Source of the DNA: JACRIM01 sp038042195
GTDB lineage: Bacteria > Planctomycetota > Phycisphaerae > UBA1845 > UTPLA1
Assembly: GCA_038042195.1 (NCBI GenBank)
Contig: JBBTET010000046.1
Coordinates: forward strand, 1 to 41,692
Reading direction: 5' to 3'
DNA: 41,692 nt
Translations under genes and position numbers: made by a program
The notes under the pieces: model-generated
Seen by the model: the letters and a program-made list of their open reading frames with translations, nothing else
The model's database searches: none
Told to the model about the DNA's origin: nothing
Shown here: piece by piece, positions 18,390-26,310 of the stretch
How positions within the stretch are numbered: the first letter of the stretch is position 1
Layout: every line of letters starts with the position of its first letter

Positions 18390-19037
18390 CGCCGCAAATC
18401 GCTGCCACGCATCCCCATCGCGCAGCGGCGGACCATGCCCAAAGAGCATCGTTCTGGGATTCAATTCCGCGATCTTGCGAATCGAGTCGCGATTCAATGC
18501 GCGATCCACGCTGAAAAACCCCGGCGGCTCGTGCAGTCCGGCGCGAAGCGAGATGAAGTTCATACTAGTTGCCAAATCGCCGGCGATGACCAGCCGATCC
18601 ACCTCGCGAAAAAAAACGACATGTCCCATCGTGTGTCCCGGCGCTTCGATCACGCGAAACTCGCCAACCTCGTCGCCTTCCTTCAATGTACGGCCTACCG
18701 GATGTGCCGGCCCGGCAAGCAGATTGCTCGAAAACTTAATCGGTTGCGTGGGCGGCCCCATCGGCTCGCGTCCTTCCATCGCAGCCCGATCCGCTTCGTG
18801 ACACGCCAGCGGACAACCAAACCGCTCACACACCGCCTTCGCCGCGCCTTGATGATCGGGATGCACATGCGTGAGCGCGACCAGCTTCAATGCGACGCCG
18901 TCCAGCGCCCGGAGAAACATCCGCCGATCCCACCGAATGCCCGCATCAATCAGCACATCGCCGACCAGATACGCATTCACCGCGTTCGGTGGAAACCCGC
19001 AAATCTGCCAGACATTCTTCGCAACGTTTTGGATCAT
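18378..19037 (-). CDS. MBL-fold metallo-hydrolase (glyoxalase II-like)
   Basis: A 219-residue metallo-beta-lactamase-fold enzyme. THVHPDHQG gives the metal ligands His57, His59, Asp61 and His62. GHTMGHV gives His135, IAGDL gives bridging Asp154, and FGHGPPL gives His201. This full ligand set fits a dinuclear hydrolase of the glyoxalase II/YcbL-like group, often acting on thioesters or small esters. The start MIQNVAKNVWQICG is typical of the family. It lies 8 bp downstream of the membrane-protein gene on the same strand and is probably co-transcribed. Cytoplasmic; the substrate is unknown. Confidence 0.9.
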   Translation of the reverse strand: MIQNVAKNVWQICGFPPNAVNAYLVGDVLIDAGIRWDRRMFLRALDGVALKLVALTHVHPDHQGAAKAVCERFGCPLACHEADRAAMEGREPMGPPTQPIKFSSNLLAGPAHPVGRTLKEGDEVGEFRVIEAPGHTMGHVVFFREVDRLVIAGDLATSMNFISLRAGLHEPPGFFSVDRALNRDSIRKIAELNPRTMLFGHGPPLRDGDAWQRFAASRQ

Positions 19038-19045
19038 GATCGGCG

Positions 19046-19879
19046 TTACATCGCCAGCGATTCCGTCCGCGTCAAATACTGCCCGGCCAGTTCACCAAGA
19101 AAAACGAAAATCATCGAAAGGTAGAACAGGGCCGTCGCCGACTGCGTCGCACGCCGTTTGACACAGTCCCACACCATCCATGCAAACACGCCGGTCCCGA
19201 ATACGCCCACGCCCCCGCGAATGCAGACCATCAACCAGAACCAAGTGTAGTCGCCCCGTGGATGGAACCCCGCGGAAAAAACAGGAATGGAGGCAAACCC
19301 AAGCCAGACAAACCGCAGGCCGACCACAATGAGATAGATCTTCGCCAGCCGACGAAGCGGGGCGATCGGCATGTCTGTGTCCGTCAGATACCGATGGCCC
19401 AGCAGCATCGCCGCCGTGACCGTGCCCAACATGCCCGCGCCAAGGATGGTCGTCACTGCTGAGGAGATCAACGGTGCGGTGATGCGGTCCGCGCCCGGGT
19501 ATCGAATCAGCGTGTCCGGCCGAAGGACCAAGGCCACCGCAGCGACAAGGCAGCACAGCCCCGCCAACAATGGCCAAAGTCGCTGCGTGTTGCGCACCGC
19601 CTCGCCCTGCCCGGCATTCGCAAAAAGCCACACGCCCCCGAACAACAATCCCAGCGACAATCCATACTTGACGACTTCGCGTTGAGCATCCTGCCCCGCC
19701 ACTGGATCACGCAACATCGTCACCAACGCAATGAGCGTCAGACAAAGGCATACCACAGCCATCAGCCGGAGGTACTTCCAGCCAGACTGTTGAATGGCCG
19801 AACCCGCCACGGCCAGATAACAGCCGGCGGCAAATTGTGCGAGAAAGGTGGGCAACATGATAAGGGCGACCGTGCTCAC
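19046..19879 (-). CDS. Hypothetical multi-pass membrane protein
   Basis: A 277-residue protein with about eight predicted TM helices (for example LIMLPTFLAQFAAGCYLAV, LMAVVCLCLTLIALVTML, LWPLLAGLCCLVAAVALVL). The conserved-looking loop MLLGHRYLTDTDMPIAPLRRL lies near residues 163-183. I do not recognise the family. The arrangement of polar GHRYL between helices is reminiscent of heme-binding or oxidoreductase membrane subunits, but this is a guess. The start is GTG 19879, with ATG 19858 as an alternative; neither has a clear Shine-Dalgarno. The stop is 8 bp before the MBL gene, suggesting an operon. Confidence 0.7.
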   Translation of the reverse strand: MSTVALIMLPTFLAQFAAGCYLAVAGSAIQQSGWKYLRLMAVVCLCLTLIALVTMLRDPVAGQDAQREVVKYGLSLGLLFGGVWLFANAGQGEAVRNTQRLWPLLAGLCCLVAAVALVLRPDTLIRYPGADRITAPLISSAVTTILGAGMLGTVTAAMLLGHRYLTDTDMPIAPLRRLAKIYLIVVGLRFVWLGFASIPVFSAGFHPRGDYTWFWLMVCIRGGVGVFGTGVFAWMVWDCVKRRATQSATALFYLSMIFVFLGELAGQYLTRTESLAM

Positions 19880-20006
19880 ATTGGATAACGGAATGTAGTC
19901 GAGAGGACCACATTCGCCAACTGTGCAACACAGACCCGATCAGAGCCGCGCGACCGTCGGAGAGCGGACACCGCCGACCCGCGACAGGTAAAAAGCGAGG
20001 TACGCG

Positions 20007-21689
20007 CTACTCAGCCTTATTCGGAGCCATTTCCGTGCGCATTGATTGCGTGACTCCGGACTCGGGTGCAAGCTCCTGAACAATCTGCCACGTTGCGTTC
20101 GCCCGGTCAATCAGCCCCATGTTCTGCAACGCCAGCGCCAGATTCGACTGGAAGCTCACGTTCTGCGGGTTGCCCTCGACGGCCCGCTCGAAGTGCTCCA
20201 CGGCCATTTCAAACTCATGACGACGGGCGAAAAGTATGCCGAGCTGATAGTGCAGGTCGATGTAATCGGGCCGCAGGTCCATCGCATTGCGAAATGTCTG
20301 AATGGCCTCCTCGGTCTGATTCAGCTCGCCCAGGGACAAGCCCAGCTTAATGAGGGCCTTCATGTACGACGGATTGATCGTGGTCGCCTCGCGGAACTCC
20401 CGGATCGCATCCTCCACCTGCCCCCGATTGCGATAGAGCAACCCGAGCCGGTAGTGCAGATCGGCATGGTTCGGCTTCGTTTTGATCGCATCCTTCAGCC
20501 GCCCGATCTGCTGCGAGATGAGATCGCTCAACGAAGAATCGTCCGCGTCCGCCTTCTTCGGTGCGAGCTGGTGATCGGCCTCGATCGCCGCCGCCGTACG
20601 AAGTTGCAATCGGGCCACCTCGCTAAACAGCAGCGTGCTGTTCGGCTCGATGTTGCGTGCCATGTCAAACGACGCAATCGCATCCTGCCGTCGACCGGCC
20701 GCCTCATGCGCGACGCCGATTCCCACATACGCGGAGAGCAATCGATCATTCAACTCCAACGCACTGGAGAAGCACCGCGACGCACTCTCAAATCGGCCGC
20801 CGCGAAGATGCTGCGTGCCGAGCTTTACATTGGCTTCGAGGTACTCCGGGCAGATATGAACGGCCCGCTCATATTGCGACGTCGCGGCAGCGTCATTGCC
20901 GACGCGGGCATAGAGGTCGCCGAGTCGCAGTCGAGCATCCGCTACGTCGGGCTGCGTCTCAAGCGTTTTATGTAGATGCTCAATCGCCTCACGCACCAGT
21001 CCTGCCTGCTCATACGCCGCCGCGGCAACATTGTGGGCCGACCAATTGTCCGGCTCCAGTGCCAGGGCCTGCTCGAATCGTTGTATTGCCTGCACCGTGT
21101 CGCCAGCCTTGAGCAGCAGATTCGCCAGGGTCAAATGCAGGTCAGCGTGATGTGGGTCAAGTTCACACAGCCGCGTGTACAGCGTCACGGCCTCGTCAAT
21201 GCGATTGTTCTTCACTGCGATCGCCGCCAGCCGCTCCTGTGCATTGCGTAGCGTCGGGCAAATGGTGACCGCGTTCTTGTAATACTCGACGGCCTGATCC
21301 TCCCGACCAAGCCGTTCGTGACAATACCCCAGGCAGAAGAGCACGGCCGGGCTGATCGGGTCGAGCTTCTGCGCCACGCGCATATGTTCAACGGCGGCGT
21401 CGAGCTGATTACACACATCCAGCGCGCAAGCCATGCCGATCCGTGCCCCAAGATGATTTGGATCACGCTGCAATACGAATTCAAAGAGCGACCGCGCCGC
21501 CGATGGATCGTCGGACTTCAAATACCGGCCGCCGAGGCGCACCGCAGCGCCCAGGTCATCCGGATTCTGTTCCACCAGGGCCTGAAGCTCTTCCAAGCCC
21601 TCCTCACCCTTCAAGCCGAGCAACCCCGCGAACGCACCAAACAGATGCGCAATCAGGCCGCGACCAAGTAATTCCAAGAGATACGACAT
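20007..21689 (-). CDS. TPR-repeat protein (560 aa)
   Basis: A 560-residue helical repeat protein made almost wholly of about 12-14 tetratricopeptide repeats. Examples include ADLHLTLANLLLKAGDTVQA, ADLHYRLGLLYRNRGQVEDA and IDLHYQLGILFARRHEFEMA. A short N-terminal amphipathic or hydrophobic segment (LLELLGRGLIAHLFGAFAGLLGL) could associate with the membrane. A charged non-TPR insert (around 365-385, KKADADDSSLSD) divides two TPR blocks. ATG 21689 is preferred over the upstream TTG because GGGGGA lies 7 bases before it. It is 13 bp downstream of the other TPR gene and probably co-transcribed. TPRs mediate protein-protein contacts; the partner is unknown. Confidence 0.88.
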   Translation of the reverse strand: MSYLLELLGRGLIAHLFGAFAGLLGLKGEEGLEELQALVEQNPDDLGAAVRLGGRYLKSDDPSAARSLFEFVLQRDPNHLGARIGMACALDVCNQLDAAVEHMRVAQKLDPISPAVLFCLGYCHERLGREDQAVEYYKNAVTICPTLRNAQERLAAIAVKNNRIDEAVTLYTRLCELDPHHADLHLTLANLLLKAGDTVQAIQRFEQALALEPDNWSAHNVAAAAYEQAGLVREAIEHLHKTLETQPDVADARLRLGDLYARVGNDAAATSQYERAVHICPEYLEANVKLGTQHLRGGRFESASRCFSSALELNDRLLSAYVGIGVAHEAAGRRQDAIASFDMARNIEPNSTLLFSEVARLQLRTAAAIEADHQLAPKKADADDSSLSDLISQQIGRLKDAIKTKPNHADLHYRLGLLYRNRGQVEDAIREFREATTINPSYMKALIKLGLSLGELNQTEEAIQTFRNAMDLRPDYIDLHYQLGILFARRHEFEMAVEHFERAVEGNPQNVSFQSNLALALQNMGLIDRANATWQIVQELAPESGVTQSMRTEMAPNKAE

Positions 21690-21702
21690 CAAATGTCCCC
21701 CG

Positions 21703-22980
21703 TCACGCAACCGCCACGGCCTCTAGCCCGCGCTGTGCCGCCGAATAGTCCGCGTTCAATTCCAGCGCCCGACGATACGCCGCGCCGGCCTCGATCCGCT
21801 TCCCCTGATTACGATAAAGCTCACCGAGCATGCAGTGAACATCCGGATAATCCCCGCCCGCCTCGATCGCCGCCTCGAGCCGGTTGATCGCCTCGCTGCT
21901 CTGATGCTTGGCCCCATACAACCGCCCCAAGACGATGAGGGCCTGCACATAGCTCGGATTGATGCGGATGGCGTCGCGGGCCTCCTCGATGGCAGCCTCC
22001 GGCCGACCGAGCCGCTCATAAACACGGGCGCAGTGAAAGTGCAGATCGGCGTAGTCCGGATGATTCTCAAGTGCCCGTCGCAGCGTTGCCGCGAGCATGG
22101 CGAAAAGCTCGTGATCCACCTCCGACGCCGGAAGACTCAGAAACGCCTCCACGAAATCCGGCTCGGCGATGATGATCTCACCAAGTTGTGCGAGCGCCTG
22201 ATCATTCACCGGCGCGGCCCGCGCAGGTGCGGGCGTCAAATCAATACTGGCATCCACCGCACGAACCGCCTCAACAGCGCGTGCGAAAAGCCACGCCACA
22301 TTTGCATCGTGCGGTGCAAGCTGTTGTGCCGTGGCCAGCGTCATCGCCGCCTCCGGCATTCGACCCAGCGCGCCATAGGCCAGCGCCAGATTGCGAACGA
22401 TCGAGACATTGCTCGGATCAAGCTGTGCCGCCGTCACCAGACAAGGCAACCCCGATGCGAAGTCGTCCGTAGAGGCGTGCAACACGCCAAGGTGATAATG
22501 CAGATCAGCGCGAGCCGGCTGCGAACGGATCGCCGTTTCAAGCGTCTCAAGCGCCCGATGTATCTGATGGTCGCGTGCGAATGCGTGAGCAAGGCGAATC
22601 GGCAACGCATCGTCCGCTCGCCCCGCGGCCTGATCGCGCTCCAACTCATTGGCCACAAGATCAAACTGACGCAACGCCGCATGGCACCGCGCCAGATACC
22701 GCGAAAGATCGGTCGAGTCGGGATTAATCTCTCGCGCCGCAAGAAAACTTTTGGCCGCTGCCCCGTACTCGGTGCCATTCAACTGGTCCACACCCAGTTT
22801 CAAATGAGCCTGTCCGAGATAAAATCGGGCCAGTGTGGAAGCAAGTCCTCGCTCACTTGCGATGGGTTCAAGAAGACCGATGGCCTCGTCATACCGACCC
22901 GTTTCAAACGCAGCCAACCCGGCCTGATACGCAGCGGCGGGGCTGCGGTTGGCGGTTGTGGAATGTGACCGTTGGTACAT
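21703..22980 (-). CDS. TPR-repeat protein (425 aa), adjacent paralogue
   Basis: A 425-residue TPR protein with repeats such as AYQAGLAAFETGRYDEAIGL, ADLHYHLGVLHASTDDFASG, ADLHFHCARVYERLGRPEAA and PDVHCMLGELYRNQGKRIEA. Its C-terminal block resembles that of the downstream TPR protein (INPSYVQALIVLG here, INPSYMKALIKLG there), so the pair is probably a duplication. A central non-TPR linker (about 250-310) separates two TPR blocks. ATG 22980 with GGAG 7-8 bases before it is chosen. It is the first gene of a minus-strand run that continues through the second TPR protein. Function is presumed scaffolding; the partner is not seen. Confidence 0.86.
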   Translation of the reverse strand: MYQRSHSTTANRSPAAAYQAGLAAFETGRYDEAIGLLEPIASERGLASTLARFYLGQAHLKLGVDQLNGTEYGAAAKSFLAAREINPDSTDLSRYLARCHAALRQFDLVANELERDQAAGRADDALPIRLAHAFARDHQIHRALETLETAIRSQPARADLHYHLGVLHASTDDFASGLPCLVTAAQLDPSNVSIVRNLALAYGALGRMPEAAMTLATAQQLAPHDANVAWLFARAVEAVRAVDASIDLTPAPARAAPVNDQALAQLGEIIIAEPDFVEAFLSLPASEVDHELFAMLAATLRRALENHPDYADLHFHCARVYERLGRPEAAIEEARDAIRINPSYVQALIVLGRLYGAKHQSSEAINRLEAAIEAGGDYPDVHCMLGELYRNQGKRIEAGAAYRRALELNADYSAAQRGLEAVAVA

Positions 22981-23052
22981 GGCGAACTCCAGAGGTCCGA
23001 GAAGGCCCAAGGCCGCTCCGCCTCTCTATCTCCTATCGTCCTGCGTTAGCGA

Positions 23053-23074
23053 CCGGATTACCTTTGTTATCCGG
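23053..23074. promoter_or_regulatory. Inverted repeat between divergent TPR and top6B genes
   Basis: CCGGATTAC (23053-23061) and GTTATCCGG (23066-23074) form 9-bp arms with one mismatch around a 4-base spacer. It sits between the starts of the TPR gene (22980, -) and top6B (23153, +), a typical place for a dimeric operator. No regulator is identified. Confidence 0.35.
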
Positions 23075-23152
23075 GCATGACTGTGGTGCCAGTTTCAGCG
23101 AAGACGCGATCCGAGTAGCATGATCTGCCGATTCGTCCCATAGGAGCCACGG

Positions 23153-25114
23153 ATGGCAGCAACGACACTCAAGCCTCGTCAATTACCAAAGAAATCTCCC
23201 GATCAGATGGCCTTCACCTTCGGCGCATCCGCGGAATCGTTGAAGCCCTTGCCGGAATCCACCATGCCCAAAAAGCCCTCGTCGAAACCGGGAAAAACGC
23301 CCAAATCGGAAAAAGCGGATTCGCCCCCGCGCAAGCGACCGCCCGCCAAGTACGCCACCGCCGAGACCATGTCCAAGTCGCAGCGCGAAATCTCCGTCTC
23401 CGAGTTCTTCGCCAAGAACCGACACCTCCTCGGCTTCGACAACAAACGCAAGGCCCTGCTCACCACCGTCAAGGAAGCCGTCGACAACAGCCTCGACGCC
23501 TGCGAAGAAGCCGGCATCCTCCCCGACGTCCATGTCAAACTCACCCAGGTCGACACCGAACGATTCATCGTCACGGTCCGCGACAACGGCCCCGGCATCG
23601 TCAAGGAACAAATCCCCAACATCTTCGGCAAGCTGCTCTACGGCTCCAAGTTCCACCGCCTCAAGATGAGCCGCGGCCAACAAGGCATCGGCATCTCCGC
23701 CGCCGGCATGTACGGCCTGCTCACCACCGGCAAGAGCGTGAAGATCACCTCGCGCACCGGAAAGCGCACCGAAGCGCACTACTACGAACTCCAGATCGAC
23801 ACCAAGGCCAACAAACCGCAGATCGTTGTGGACAAAAAAGTCCCCGTCGACTGGGAGTACGGCACCGAAGTGCAAATCGAACTCGTCGCCGGCTACCAAA
23901 AGGGCCGCGCATCGGTGGATGAGTATCTCGAGCTCACCGCCATCGCCAATCCCCACGCCACCATCTCGCTCACCGACCCCGAAGGCGTGTTCGTCGAGTT
24001 TCCGCGCGGCACCCACACCGCCCCCGAGCCGACCGTCGAGATCAAGCCGCACCCTTATGGCATCGAACTCGGTGTCCTCATCAAGATGCTCAAGGACACG
24101 CGCGCCAAAACGCTCGTGCAATTCCTCCACTCCGAGTTCAGCCGCGTCAGTTCCGGCACCGGCTCCACCATCTGCGAAAAGGCCAAGCTCTCCTCGCGCG
24201 CCAACCCTTCGCGCATCGGCACGCATGAAGCCGAGACGCTCTACAAAGCCATGCAGGAGACCTCGATTCGCCCCCCCTCGACGGACTGCCTCTCGCCCAT
24301 CGGCCCGCAGCAAATCCTTGCGGGCCTGCTAAAGGGCGTGAAAGCAGAATTCTTCACCGCCACCACCCGCAGCCCATCCGTCTATCGCGGCAACCCGTTC
24401 CAGATTGAAGTCGGCCTCGCATATGGCGGGGAACTCGGCCCCGACCCCAGTGCCGTCGAAGAAGATGCCGCGCCGACTGGTGAAGCCGTGGTCAAGCGCG
24501 GCAAGGTGGTTCAAGAGTCCCGACAACCCTCCCAGTCCAAACTGATGCGCTTCGCAAATCGGGTGCCGCTGCTCTACCAAACCTCCGCCTGCTGCATCTA
24601 CAAGGCCGTCATCGAAATCGACTGGCGTCGCTACGGCCTCTCCCAGCCCGGCGGCAACCTCCCGGTCGGCCCCCTCGCCGTACTCGTCCACATGGCCAGC
24701 GTCTGGGTGCCCTTCACCAGCGAAGGCAAGGAAGCCATCGCCGACTACGACGAGATTCGCAAAGAGATTCGCCTCGCCGTGCAGGATGCCTGTCGAAAGT
24801 TACAGTTGTATCTCAACCGGCGCAAGAAGCAGAAGTACGAGACCGACCGCCGAAGCATTTTCACGCGCTACATCGGCGAACTGGTCAACGCCTGCTCCTC
24901 CATCAAACGCATCAATAAGGAAAACCTGACCAGCGACCTGCTCACCATCGCCACACGCGTCACGGCCCGGGCCGATGAAGAACTCGACATGGCTGGCAAG
25001 GTCAAAAAAGGTGGAAAGAAAGGCGACGAGGTTCTTGGAAGCGAATACGGCGAAAACACCATCGTCGTCGAACGAACCGAGCAGGAATCCGGCCCGCTCT
25101 TCAAACGCAATTAG
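23153..25114 (+). CDS. top6B: DNA topoisomerase VI subunit B
   Basis: A 653-residue GHKL ATPase of type IIB topoisomerase. The Bergerat fold shows the N-box E108-x3-N112 (KEAVDNSLDA), DNGPGI (144-149), GQQGIGISAAGMYG (175-188) and GTEVQIEL (237-244). The family-typical entry EFFAKNRHLLGFDNKRKAL lies at 84-102. The transducer domain has VPFTSEGKEAIA (519-530), carrying the ATP-sensing Lys526. In archaea the B subunit binds ATP and clamps DNA while the Spo11-like A subunit cleaves it. No A-subunit gene lies on either side within the window. A Lys/Pro-rich extension of ~75 residues precedes the ATPase domain. AGGAG (23142-23146) supports the chosen ATG. Confidence 0.95.
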   Translation: MAATTLKPRQLPKKSPDQMAFTFGASAESLKPLPESTMPKKPSSKPGKTPKSEKADSPPRKRPPAKYATAETMSKSQREISVSEFFAKNRHLLGFDNKRKALLTTVKEAVDNSLDACEEAGILPDVHVKLTQVDTERFIVTVRDNGPGIVKEQIPNIFGKLLYGSKFHRLKMSRGQQGIGISAAGMYGLLTTGKSVKITSRTGKRTEAHYYELQIDTKANKPQIVVDKKVPVDWEYGTEVQIELVAGYQKGRASVDEYLELTAIANPHATISLTDPEGVFVEFPRGTHTAPEPTVEIKPHPYGIELGVLIKMLKDTRAKTLVQFLHSEFSRVSSGTGSTICEKAKLSSRANPSRIGTHEAETLYKAMQETSIRPPSTDCLSPIGPQQILAGLLKGVKAEFFTATTRSPSVYRGNPFQIEVGLAYGGELGPDPSAVEEDAAPTGEAVVKRGKVVQESRQPSQSKLMRFANRVPLLYQTSACCIYKAVIEIDWRRYGLSQPGGNLPVGPLAVLVHMASVWVPFTSEGKEAIADYDEIRKEIRLAVQDACRKLQLYLNRRKKQKYETDRRSIFTRYIGELVNACSSIKRINKENLTSDLLTIATRVTARADEELDMAGKVKKGGKKGDEVLGSEYGENTIVVERTEQESGPLFKRN

Positions 25115-25135
25115 CCCCCGGTCAATGACCGGGGG
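25115..25135. terminator. GC-rich hairpin terminator between convergent genes
   Basis: CCCCCGGTCA and TGACCGGGGG form a perfect inverted repeat with a single central A, right after the top6B stop (TAG 25112-25114). It lies 17 bases before the end of the convergent methyltransferase gene. It lacks a T-run but is well placed as a bidirectional transcript end. Confidence 0.6.
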
Positions 25136-25152
25136 GGACCAACGCGAAACGC

Positions 25153-26211
25153 TCATCTCCGCGCGCGTGCAATCAAATTGTCCCCCTTGGCAGTCGGCTG
25201 CGATGCAATTGGCCCCGCTTTCACCATCTCCCCAAGCCGCCCTAACGCCCCTTCCAGATCAACCGGCGGGTTCGTAATCAGATTCGACCACGTCTTCCCT
25301 CCTCCGCGCCGCTCAAGAAATCGCCCGATCCGCCATCCAACGAATCCCGGCATCCACGAAATCCACCGACGCACCTCGGGCCGCGTGATCCACCCCTGAT
25401 AGCGATAATGCGTGTACGCATCGACCGACACATCGCGAAATCCGCAGCGACCAAGTAGCCCCGGAAGACTCTCCGCGTCAAACAGATTGATGTGATACCG
25501 ATTAAGCCCCAGCCAACCCGCCCCGCCCCAGCGCCGCCAGAAGCCGCCCCAGTTCGGCGTGTCGATGCAAAGTATCCCCTCCGGCGCGAGCACCTTGCGA
25601 ATGTCCTGCAAGAATCGCACCGGGTCCGGTACATGCTCGATTACGTCTCCCAGCAGTATCACATCAAAAGGCATCAACGTCCCGACATGGCTTGATAAAC
25701 TCCCCGCGCGAACATCCAACCCAAACCGCACCGCCGCCTCACTCACCGCGTCCGCCGAAAGATCAAGGCCCGTCACGCGCCATCCGCGTCGCCGCGCCAA
25801 CGCTGCGAGATGACCCCGCGCGCAGCCGACATCCAGAAATCGCGGCCCCGTCCCCTGATTCGATGCCGTGGTCGCGCGCCGAACATCGAGGAACGCCGCC
25901 TGTGATTCAAACGCCGCGAGATGAATGACATACTGTTGAATCGCCCGCGCCCAGCGATGCTCTTCACGCTCGGCAAAGACGTAATAGTCTTGATCGTAAA
26001 GGGCCGTGATCCGCGGCGCGGTCCACCGTGGAAACTGTTGAACGACTCCGCACTCCATGCACCGGTGCAGTTCAAAGGGCCGCGCCTCGCCCGCCGCCCG
26101 CACCACGGGTGCCCCGATGGCGGATTCATGCCCGCAACAAACACACGAAAATACCGCGACCCGATTCGTCGTCTCAACCAAACTCGTCAGCGCATGCGGC
26201 ATAGTGGCCAT
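25153..26211 (-). CDS. Class I SAM-dependent methyltransferase with zinc ribbon
   Basis: A 352-residue protein. An N-terminal zinc-ribbon-like module carries C23-xx-C26 and C51-xx-C54 (HRCMECGVVQ). A Methyltransf_23-type Rossmann domain follows: motif I FLDVGCARG (125-133), the acidic D150 end of strand 2 (VTGLDLS), the post-I region FDVILLGDVIEHVPDP, and ILCIDTPNWGG. Such two-part proteins often modify sugars or cell-surface lipids, as in O-antigen clusters, but no such cluster surrounds it. It is convergent with top6B and divergent from the M42 peptidase. The substrate is unknown. Confidence 0.88.
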   Translation of the reverse strand: MATMPHALTSLVETTNRVAVFSCVCCGHESAIGAPVVRAAGEARPFELHRCMECGVVQQFPRWTAPRITALYDQDYYVFAEREEHRWARAIQQYVIHLAAFESQAAFLDVRRATTASNQGTGPRFLDVGCARGHLAALARRRGWRVTGLDLSADAVSEAAVRFGLDVRAGSLSSHVGTLMPFDVILLGDVIEHVPDPVRFLQDIRKVLAPEGILCIDTPNWGGFWRRWGGAGWLGLNRYHINLFDAESLPGLLGRCGFRDVSVDAYTHYRYQGWITRPEVRRWISWMPGFVGWRIGRFLERRGGGKTWSNLITNPPVDLEGALGRLGEMVKAGPIASQPTAKGDNLIARARR

Positions 26212-26224
26212 CTATGATGAGTAT

Positions 26225-26239
26225 CGGCAAAACTTGCCG
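26225..26239. promoter_or_regulatory. Small hairpin in the divergent methyltransferase/M42 region
   Basis: CGGCAA and TTGCCG form a perfect 6-bp stem with a 3-nt loop, 14 bases upstream of the methyltransferase ATG (26211, -) and 72 bases upstream of the M42 ATG. It could be a small operator or a leader hairpin. Confidence 0.25.
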
Positions 26240-26310
26240 GATGCCTCTTCCCCGCTTCCGCGTGTAAACTTCAACCATAATGCACCTTTGCAGCTAAGGA
26301 ACCATCCACC

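Noticed and set aside
23183..24313. A 376-codon open frame on the minus strand opposite the topoisomerase VI B gene
   Set aside because: It mirrors the third-position GC of the real gene, has no recognisable domain, and its product is a low-complexity Gly/Asp/Val-rich sequence typical of antisense shadow frames.
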